A DNA stretch of 64,000 nucleotides from Billgrantia ethanolica (GTDB lineage Bacteria; Pseudomonadota; Gammaproteobacteria; Pseudomonadales; Halomonadaceae). The DNA lies in assembly GCF_021404305.1 (NCBI RefSeq), contig NZ_JABFTX010000002.1:558001-622000 (forward strand), in the 5' to 3' direction. The notes under the pieces were generated by a model. It searched no databases, was not told the DNA's origin, and saw only the letters and a list, made by a program, of their open reading frames with translations. The position numbers and the translations under genes were made by a program. Positions 40,602 through 47,273 of this stretch are shown here, one piece after another (within the stretch, counting starts at the first letter, position 1; the number at the start of each line of letters is the position of its first letter).

Positions 40602-40637
40602 ATTGTCATGTTTTCCGCCAAAATCGATCATGACAAT
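40602..40637. promoter_or_regulatory. Inverted repeat in the enuR-doeA control region
   Basis: ATTGTCATG (40602-40610) and CATGACAAT (40629-40637) are perfect nine-base inverted repeats, with 27 bases between their starts, in the divergent spacer. This is a good candidate for the site bound by the EnuR-like regulator or by DoeX. Confidence 0.55.
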
Positions 40638-40745
40638 TTTGGGCCGGTCCTTTCATCCCTGACCGCGATGACCGACTATCCGATGGCCCGGCCTTCTTCT
40701 GCAGCGAAGAGGGCCGGTTCTTGGTGATTTTATGGCGAGTGGCCC

Positions 40746-41945
40746 ATGACTCAGGTATCCCTGTCCTTCACTCGTGAGGAATATGCCAGCCGGCTATGGA
40801 AGGTGCGGGCTGAAATGGCCAGTCGAGGGATCGACGTGCTGGTGATCAGTGACCCGTCCAACATGGCCTGGCTGACGGGCTATGATGGCTGGTCCTTCTA
40901 CGTTCACCAGTGCGTGCTGGTGGGGCTGGAGGGCGAACCGGTGTGGTACGGCCGGCGCATGGACGCCAATGGGGCGCTGCGCACCTGCTGGATCGACCCG
41001 GACAACATCACCTACTACCCCGACTACTACGTCCAGAACCCGGACATGCACCCCATGGACTACCTGGCCCAGTCGATCATGCCCGATCGCGGCTGGCATC
41101 AGGGCGTGGTGGGGCTTGAGATGGACAACTACTACTTTTCGGCCAAGGCCTACCAGAGCCTGCTGCGCGAACTGCCCCATGCGCGCTTCATGGATGCCAA
41201 CTCGCTGGTCAACTGGTGCCGCGCGATCAAGTCGCCCCAGGAGATCGCCTACATGCGGGTGGCGGGCAAGATCGTCGAGGGCATGCATTCGCGCATTCTC
41301 GAGGTGATCGAGCCCGGCCTGCCCAAGAGCAAGCTGGTCTCGGAGATCTACCGTGTCGGTATCGAGGGCTGGGTCGACGAGAACGGCAAGGTTTATGGCG
41401 GCGACTACCCCGCCATCGTGCCCATGCTGCCCACCGGCAAGGATGCGGCGGCGCCTCACCTGACCTGGGACGACACGCCGTTCCGCAAGGGGGAGGGGAC
41501 CTTCTTCGAAATTGCCGGGGTGTTCAAGCGCTACCATGCGCCGCTGTCGCGTACGGTGTTCCTGGGCCGGCCGCCGCAGGACTTCGTGCGCGCCGAGTCT
41601 GCCCTGCTCGAGGGCATCGAGAACGGCCTGGCGGTGGCCAAGCCCGGCAATCGCACCGCCGACATCGCCATGGCCCTGGGCGCGGCGATGGACAAGTACG
41701 GCTTCGACCGCGGCGGCGCCCGCTGCGGCTACCCCATCGGTATCAGCTACCCGCCGGACTGGGGCGAGCGCACCATGAGCCTGCGCCCTTCGGACGAGAC
41801 CATTCTCGAACCGGGCATGACCTTCCACTTCATGCCGGGCCTGTGGCAGGACGACTGGGGGCTCGAGATAACCGAGAGCATTCTGATCACCGAGACCGGC
41901 TGCGAAGCGCTGGCCAACTTCCCGCGCCAGCTTTTCGTCAAGTAA
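40746..41945 (+). CDS. doeA: Ectoine hydrolase DoeA
   Basis: First step of ectoine degradation: opens the ectoine ring to N-acetyl-L-2,4-diaminobutyrate. The 399-residue cytoplasmic protein has the creatinase/aminopeptidase-P two-domain layout (peptidase M24 fold) with the DoeA/EutD-specific sequences DPSNMAWLTGYDGWSFYVHQ and GGDYPAIVPMLPTG, and a C-terminal EPGMTFHFMPG segment. Several canonical M24 metal ligands seem to be replaced, as in known ectoine hydrolases. It is the first gene of doeA-doeB-doeX and is divergent from enuR; doeB follows 31 bases later. Confidence 0.96.
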   Translation: MTQVSLSFTREEYASRLWKVRAEMASRGIDVLVISDPSNMAWLTGYDGWSFYVHQCVLVGLEGEPVWYGRRMDANGALRTCWIDPDNITYYPDYYVQNPDMHPMDYLAQSIMPDRGWHQGVVGLEMDNYYFSAKAYQSLLRELPHARFMDANSLVNWCRAIKSPQEIAYMRVAGKIVEGMHSRILEVIEPGLPKSKLVSEIYRVGIEGWVDENGKVYGGDYPAIVPMLPTGKDAAAPHLTWDDTPFRKGEGTFFEIAGVFKRYHAPLSRTVFLGRPPQDFVRAESALLEGIENGLAVAKPGNRTADIAMALGAAMDKYGFDRGGARCGYPIGISYPPDWGERTMSLRPSDETILEPGMTFHFMPGLWQDDWGLEITESILITETGCEALANFPRQLFVK

Positions 41946-41976
41946 GGCCAGCGTTCGTCAAGTCAAGGAGAGCAAG

Positions 41977-42990
41977 ATGAGCAAGCGACCCAGCCCAATC
42001 AGCGCCACCGTGGACTTCGACGCCGATGGCGTCCAGCACGGCTTCCTCAAGCTGCCGATCTCCACCGACGAGTCGGCCTGGGGCGCGGTGATGATCCCGG
42101 TGAGCGTGGTCAAGAACGGCGAGGGCCCCACGGCGCTACTGACCGGCGGCAATCACGGCGACGAGTACGAGGGCATCACCGCGCTGATGAAGCTGTCGAG
42201 CTCGCTGCGTGCTGAGGACGTGAGCGGTCGCGTGATCATCGTGCCGATGATGAACATGCCCGCGGCCATGGCCGGCAAGCGCACCTCGCCGATGGATGGT
42301 GGCAACCTCAACCGCAGCTTTCCGGGCGACCCCGACGGCACGGTGACCGAGAAGATCGCCGACTACTTCACCCGGGTCATGACGCCGATGTGCGACGTGG
42401 TGCTCGACCTGCACTCCGGTGGGCGCACCCTGGACATCATTCCCTTCGGCGCCTCCCACATACTCGACGACCCCGAACAGCAGCGCCAGGCGCTGGAGGG
42501 CGCCAAGGCATTCGGCGCCCCCTACGCCATGATGATGTTCGAACTCGATGCCGCGGCGCTGTTCGACACCGCGGTGGAGAGCCAGGGCAAGGTTTTCGTC
42601 GCCACCGAGCTGGGTGGCGGCGGTACCTCTACCCCCGAGAGCCTGGCCCTCACCGAGCGCGGCGTGCGCAATTTCCTGATCCACTTCGGCCTGCTCCAGG
42701 GCGAGGTGGAGATGCCCGCCGAGCCGCAGGTCTATCTCGATATGCCCGACGCCAGCTGCTACGTGCAGAGCGAGCACACGGGGCTGCTCGAGCTGACCCT
42801 GGCGTTGGGCGACAAAGTGGAGAAGGGCCAGGTGATCGCTCGCGTCTACGATATGACCCGCAGTGGCGTGGCGCCGGTCGAGTACCACGCCGGGCGTGAC
42901 GGCATCCTGGCGGCTCGGCGCTTCCCCGCGTTGGTCAACATGGGCGACACCATCGCCGTGATCGCCGACGTCGTCGACACCCTCGGCTGA
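41977..42990 (+). CDS. doeB: N-alpha-acetyl-L-2,4-diaminobutyrate deacetylase DoeB
   Basis: Second step: removes the acetyl group from N-alpha-acetyl-diaminobutyrate to give L-2,4-diaminobutyrate and acetate. A zinc enzyme of the succinylglutamate desuccinylase/aspartoacylase family (337 aa), with ligands H60 and E63 (GGNHGDEYEG) and H146 (DLHSGG), and the NLNRSFPG substrate motif. AGGAGAG precedes the ATG. It lies between doeA and the regulator doeX with short gaps, in one operon. Confidence 0.96.
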   Translation: MSKRPSPISATVDFDADGVQHGFLKLPISTDESAWGAVMIPVSVVKNGEGPTALLTGGNHGDEYEGITALMKLSSSLRAEDVSGRVIIVPMMNMPAAMAGKRTSPMDGGNLNRSFPGDPDGTVTEKIADYFTRVMTPMCDVVLDLHSGGRTLDIIPFGASHILDDPEQQRQALEGAKAFGAPYAMMMFELDAAALFDTAVESQGKVFVATELGGGGTSTPESLALTERGVRNFLIHFGLLQGEVEMPAEPQVYLDMPDASCYVQSEHTGLLELTLALGDKVEKGQVIARVYDMTRSGVAPVEYHAGRDGILAARRFPALVNMGDTIAVIADVVDTLG

Positions 42991-43031
42991 TTCGAACCGC
43001 CATGACAAAAGAGGCATAACAAGAGAAAACG

Positions 43032-43508
43032 ATGAAGCTCGATCGATACGACCTGAAGATTCTCGAGATTCTGTCCCGCGACGGGCGCATCACCAAGTCG
43101 AAGCTGGCCGAGGCCATCAATCTCTCGGTCAGCCCGTGCTGGGAGCGGGTGCGGCGGCTGGAGAAGGCCGGCATCATCGAGGGTTATGGTGCACGCATCA
43201 ATCCCGGTGCGCTGGTCAAGCGCACCCCGGTGTGGGTGCAGATCGAGCTCAAGCAGCACAATGCCGAGAGCTTCGCCCGCTTCGAGGCGCTGGTTCACGA
43301 AACCCCCGAGGTCACCGAGTGCGTGGCGGTAGGCGGTGGGGTCGATTACCTGATGAAGGTCGAGGCCGACTCCGTCGATGCCTACCAGCGTCTGATCGAC
43401 GCCTGGCTCACCTCGGATGTCGGCATCGAGCGCTATTTCACCTACATTGTGACCAAGGCGGTCAAACGTCCTGCGCCGGGCCTGGAGCGGGGCGACTTTC
43501 TCAGTTGA
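43032..43508 (+). CDS. doeX: Lrp/AsnC-family regulator DoeX
   Basis: Small DNA-binding regulator of 158 residues: an N-terminal AsnC helix-turn-helix (DLKILEILSRDGRITKSKLAEAINLSVSPCWERVRRLE) and a C-terminal RAM ligand-binding domain. In Halomonas elongata DoeX binds upstream of doeA. It is placed 41 bases after doeB. Together with the EnuR-like protein it gives the locus two different regulators. Confidence 0.93.
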   Translation: MKLDRYDLKILEILSRDGRITKSKLAEAINLSVSPCWERVRRLEKAGIIEGYGARINPGALVKRTPVWVQIELKQHNAESFARFEALVHETPEVTECVAVGGGVDYLMKVEADSVDAYQRLIDAWLTSDVGIERYFTYIVTKAVKRPAPGLERGDFLS

Positions 43509-43595
43509 TTTAGGCTGGGGCCGCTGGCGGCGCGGCATCCAACGCGAACTCAACGTTGATACCTTGAGTAGAATCATGGCATAAGCTTAAAGCGA

Positions 43596-43616
43596 GAGTG
43601 AGCCGATGGCTCACTC
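43596..43616. terminator. Hairpin between doeX and the four-gene block
   Basis: Perfect 9-bp stem GAGTGAGCC / GGCTCACTC with a GAT loop, 88 bases after doeX. A second inverted repeat (TCCGGCA, 43630-43636, with TGCCGGA, 43648-43654) follows. No T-tract is seen, so these may be operators or weak terminators separating the two transcription units. Confidence 0.45.
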
Positions 43617-43704
43617 AGCCGGGCGATCTTCCGGCATGTCATCGCGGTGCCGGATGAGTTGGTTAGCGCCCTGAGACAAGATCGCCTGACGTAGAGAGAT
43701 GCCC

Positions 43705-44577
43705 ATGTCCTACTTCACCATTGCCGGGGTGCAGATGCAGGCCCTGCATCACGGTGACAACACCGAGGCCATGCGCCACCGGGTCGACGCGCTGATGAGC
43801 CGCTTCCCCCAGGTGCAGATGGTTCTGTTCAGTGAGTTGATGCCGCTTGGCGCCTCGCCACATCACGCCCACCCGTTACCCAGTCATGTCGAGCAGTTCT
43901 TCTGCCAGCTCGCCGAGCGATACCGTATCTGGCTGATTCCCGGATCCATGTTCGAACGCACCGAGAGCGGCATCTACAACACCTTGTCGGTGATCGATCC
44001 GAGCGGTCAGGTGGTGGCGCGTTACCGTAAGATGTTCCCCTTCCGCCCCTACGAGGCCAACGTGGAGAGCGGCACGGAGTTCGTCGTCTTCGATGTGCCC
44101 AACGTCGGTCGTTTCGGCGTGTCGATCTGCTACGACATGTGGTTCCCCGAGACCACCCGAACCCTGGCCGCCATGGGCGCCGAGGTGATCCTCCACCCCA
44201 CCATGACAGATACCATCGACCGCGATATCGAGCTTTCCATCGCCCGTGCCAATGCCGCGGTCAACCAGTGCTACTTCTTCGACATCAACGGCGCCGGCGC
44301 CCTCGGCAACGGCCGCTCCATCGTGGTGGGGCCTTCAGGTGACGTGATTCATCAGGCCGGTTCCGGTGAGGAAGTCATGCCCATCGAGGTCGACTTCAGT
44401 CGGGTGCGGCGCGAGCGCGAAACGGGCCTGCGTGGCCTGGGGCAGCCGCTGAAGAGCTTCCGCGACCGCCAGGTGGATTTCTCCATCTACCGCTTCGAGC
44501 ATGGCCCCTCGCCGTTTCTTGCCAGCCTGGGGCCGTTGGCCAAGCCGCAGCGCACCGATATCGAAGAGTATCGATAG
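43705..44577 (+). CDS. Carbon-nitrogen hydrolase (nitrilase superfamily amidase)
   Basis: Cytoplasmic amidase of 290 residues in the nitrilase superfamily. The Glu-Lys-Cys triad is intact: E44 (LFSELMPLG), K109 (RYRKMFPF) and C142 (GVSICYDMWFPE). It most resembles N-carbamoylputrescine amidase and beta-ureidopropionase relatives, so hydrolysis of an amide or carbamoyl group on an amine-containing compound is plausible; the true substrate is unknown. I use the second ATG (43705); an ATG six bases upstream is also possible. It is first in a four-gene block inserted between doeX and doeC and is followed after 15 bases by the ATP-grasp gene. Confidence 0.88.
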   Translation: MSYFTIAGVQMQALHHGDNTEAMRHRVDALMSRFPQVQMVLFSELMPLGASPHHAHPLPSHVEQFFCQLAERYRIWLIPGSMFERTESGIYNTLSVIDPSGQVVARYRKMFPFRPYEANVESGTEFVVFDVPNVGRFGVSICYDMWFPETTRTLAAMGAEVILHPTMTDTIDRDIELSIARANAAVNQCYFFDINGAGALGNGRSIVVGPSGDVIHQAGSGEEVMPIEVDFSRVRRERETGLRGLGQPLKSFRDRQVDFSIYRFEHGPSPFLASLGPLAKPQRTDIEEYR

Positions 44578-44592
44578 CTCAAGGAGATCGTC

Positions 44593-46185
44593 ATGTGGGA
44601 GTTCCTGATTCGCCTGAGACAACGTTTCTTTCGGCCCTGGAACTCCCTTCCGGCAACGGCCCGGCCGAGACCCGCCGATGCCATCCCTACCGTCATCGAT
44701 GGAGCGAGAACAATGAACAAGATCAATAACATTGCCGACGTTCGCCGCCATTTTCGCAACAACAAGGAGCCGGTCTACTTCATCTCTGCGACCAACTTCA
44801 ACCTGCTCGGTATCGGTGACTGGGTGGGCAACTTCCGGCACATCAACTACATCGACTGCTTCGACGGCCAGCAGCGCAACGTCTTCGTGCCCAAGGAGAA
44901 ATTCCCGCGCGACTTCGAGAGCATCGAGGACATCAACAACTACCTGCTCGAACACAAGGAGGTGATCGACTTCATCCAGTCGCGTGCCAGCGGCGACGAT
45001 GCGGGTGTTGCCGCCTTCCTGATGTTCGACGAGCACACCGAGGAGATCTGCCGGCAGCTCGGTCTGCGGGTCGCCTTCCCGCCGGCGGAGCTGCGCTCGC
45101 GCATGGACAACAAGATCGAGACGGTGCGGATCGGCAACAAGGCCGGGGTGCCCAGCGTGCCCAACGTGCTGGCACGGGTCGGCAGCTATCAGGAACTGCT
45201 CGAGGTCAGCCGTGAGCTGGGCGACGACCTGGTGGTGCAGACCGCCTACGGCGACTCCGGCCACACCACCTTCTTCATCGCCAGTGAAGACGACTACTAC
45301 AAGCATGCCGAGGAGATCGAGGCCGAGCCCGAGGTCAAGATCATGAAGCGCATCAACTGTCGCGGTTCGGCCATCGAGGCCTGCGCCACCCGCTGCGGTA
45401 CCGTGGTGGGGCCGCTGATGACCGAGCTGGTAGGCTTCAAGTCGTTGACCCCCTACAAGGGCGGCTGGTGCGGCAACGAGATGTTCGCCGGCGCCTTCAG
45501 CCAGGAGATCCGCGACAAGGCCCGCGAGTACACCTTCAAGTTCGGCGAGGCCCTGCGCGAAGAGGGCTACCGTGGCTATTTCGAACTCGACTTCCTGATC
45601 GACATGGATAACGGCGAGGTCTACCTGGGCGAACTCAACCCGCGGGTCACCGGCGCCAGCTCGCTGACCAACGTGGCGGCCTTCGCCCACTCCGACATCC
45701 CGCTGTTCCTGTTCCATCTGCTGGAGTTCTCCGACGTCGAGTTCGATCTCGACATCGAGGAGATCAACGAGCGCTGGTCGCACCCCGACAGCGTCGACAG
45801 CTGGAGCCAACTGGTGATCAAGCACACCGACGAGAGCGTCGACCTGCTGACACGGGCGCCGCGCACCGGGGTGTGGACCCTGGGCGAGGACGGGCGCATG
45901 GCCTATGACCACTACAGCTACCATCCCCATGCCGCCGAGAACGAGCGCGAGGCCTTCTTCCTGCGCATCAGCGGGCCGGGGGACTTCCGCTACGAGGGTG
46001 CCGACCTGGGAATTCTGATTACACGAGGCCGCCTGATGGACGACGACTTCCAGCTCACCGAGCGGGCCAAGGCCTGGATCGAAGGCATTCGCGGCGAGTA
46101 CGCCGGTCAGCCGCTACAGGATCCGCTGGTGGAAGAGGTCGCCGTGAGTCATGCCATCGGCGGCGGCAACTTCAAGATCCTATGA
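44593..46185 (+). CDS. ATP-grasp carboxylate-amine ligase-like protein
   Basis: Predicted cytoplasmic ligase that would activate a carboxylate as acyl phosphate and couple it to an amine. The ATP-grasp fold shows the glycine-rich loop VVQTAYGDSGHTTFF, a lysine/glutamate region (IMKRINCRGSAIEA), and the metal-binding end YLGELNPRVTGASSLTN; biotin-carboxylase annotation of such proteins is misleading since no biotin site is present. The 530-residue start at 44593 has a perfect AAGGAG seven bases upstream, but codons 1-40 are AGA-rich and atypical, and an internal ATG at 44713 (490 aa) also has a good GGAG; the shorter form may be the conserved one. Its stop overlaps the next start by four bases. 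Confidence 0.8.
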   Translation: MWEFLIRLRQRFFRPWNSLPATARPRPADAIPTVIDGARTMNKINNIADVRRHFRNNKEPVYFISATNFNLLGIGDWVGNFRHINYIDCFDGQQRNVFVPKEKFPRDFESIEDINNYLLEHKEVIDFIQSRASGDDAGVAAFLMFDEHTEEICRQLGLRVAFPPAELRSRMDNKIETVRIGNKAGVPSVPNVLARVGSYQELLEVSRELGDDLVVQTAYGDSGHTTFFIASEDDYYKHAEEIEAEPEVKIMKRINCRGSAIEACATRCGTVVGPLMTELVGFKSLTPYKGGWCGNEMFAGAFSQEIRDKAREYTFKFGEALREEGYRGYFELDFLIDMDNGEVYLGELNPRVTGASSLTNVAAFAHSDIPLFLFHLLEFSDVEFDLDIEEINERWSHPDSVDSWSQLVIKHTDESVDLLTRAPRTGVWTLGEDGRMAYDHYSYHPHAAENEREAFFLRISGPGDFRYEGADLGILITRGRLMDDDFQLTERAKAWIEGIRGEYAGQPLQDPLVEEVAVSHAIGGGNFKIL

Positions 46186-47210
46186 ACGGCGAAGTCGAGC
46201 GGCATCATCATACGCGGCGGGGGGAGATGGAGAGAGCACTGGTCTTTCGTACCCTGCAGGAGGAGATGCCCGGCACCAAGTGGCGGTCGCTGTTCGACTA
46301 CCACTGGCCGGCCTACGAGGCGTGGTATCTGGCCGAAGGGGAGCGCGAGCGGCCGGGCTACCTGAGCTGCTACAACGCCCTGCGCCGGCACATGCCGGAG
46401 CTGCTGGAAATCTACCGGACGCTGTGCGAGCTGGCCGGCGGTGGCGATCTGGCGGCGCGCTTTCTCAGTCTCTTCCAGCCGCCGCCGTACATCACCGGCT
46501 GCTCCCAGGCGGTGCTGACTCAGCACGGTTCGAGCCTGCTGGCGCGCAACTACGACTACCCGCCGGAGCTGTGCGAGGGCACCGTGCTGTACACCCGCTG
46601 GAACGGGCGCGGCGTGATCGCCATGACCGACTGCCTGTGGGGCGTGCTGGATGGTATGAACGAGGCAGGCCTGGCCGTGTCGTTGGCCTTTGGTGGGCGC
46701 AAGGCGGTGGGCGAGGGCTTCGGCGCTCCCATCATCTTGCGCTACCTGCTGGAGTTCTGCGACAGCGTGCCCCAGGCCGCCGAGGTGCTGGCCCGAGTGC
46801 CGACCCACATGGCCTACAACGTCACCCTGACCGATGCCGCGGGACGTTACGTCACGGCGATGATCGCCCCTGATCGCCGGGCCAGCATCCGCCGGGTGGC
46901 GGTGGCCACCAACCATCAGAAGAAGATCGAGTGGTACGCCCATGCGCTGGCGTCGGAGACCCTGATCCGCGAGCGCCAGCTATCGATCCTGGTGGACGAC
47001 CCGGCCACCACCGAGGCGCGCCTGCTCGACGCCTTCACCTCGCCGCCGCTGTTTCGCCGCGACTACGCGCGCGGGCTCGGCACCATCTATACCGCGGCCT
47101 ATTGGCCGCAGTCGGGGCGGGTCAGCTATCGCTGGCCGCAGCAGCGCCTGGAGCTGGCCTTCGATCATTTTCCCGAGCAGCAGCTGAGGGTCCGTTACGG
47201 CCCCAGGTAG
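46182..47210 (+). CDS. C45-type Ntn hydrolase/acyltransferase-like protein
   Basis: 342-residue protein of the acyl-CoA:6-aminopenicillanate acyltransferase (peptidase C45) class, which self-cleaves at a Gly-Cys bond to expose a catalytic cysteine. The likely site is G106-C107 in YITGCSQAVL, followed by the family's LLARNYDYPP segment and later NEAGLAVSLAFGG. The reaction could be amide hydrolysis or transfer of an acyl group to an amine. Translation is coupled to the ATP-grasp gene (ATGA overlap), strongly suggesting they act on the same compound, one making and the other breaking or exchanging an amide. No signal peptide, so the protein is cytoplasmic. Confidence 0.82.
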   Translation: MNGEVERHHHTRRGEMERALVFRTLQEEMPGTKWRSLFDYHWPAYEAWYLAEGERERPGYLSCYNALRRHMPELLEIYRTLCELAGGGDLAARFLSLFQPPPYITGCSQAVLTQHGSSLLARNYDYPPELCEGTVLYTRWNGRGVIAMTDCLWGVLDGMNEAGLAVSLAFGGRKAVGEGFGAPIILRYLLEFCDSVPQAAEVLARVPTHMAYNVTLTDAAGRYVTAMIAPDRRASIRRVAVATNHQKKIEWYAHALASETLIRERQLSILVDDPATTEARLLDAFTSPPLFRRDYARGLGTIYTAAYWPQSGRVSYRWPQQRLELAFDHFPEQQLRVRYGPR

Positions 47211-47273
47211 CGTAGCCGCGGTATTGCGCAGGCGCCGCGGGAACAATAACGACAAAGAGGGATGGGTGTCGCC

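Noticed and set aside
44713..46185. ATP-grasp protein as a biotin carboxylase subunit
   Set aside because: No biotin carboxylase domain order, biotin carrier or carboxyltransferase gene is present; the fold fits a carboxylate-amine ligase.
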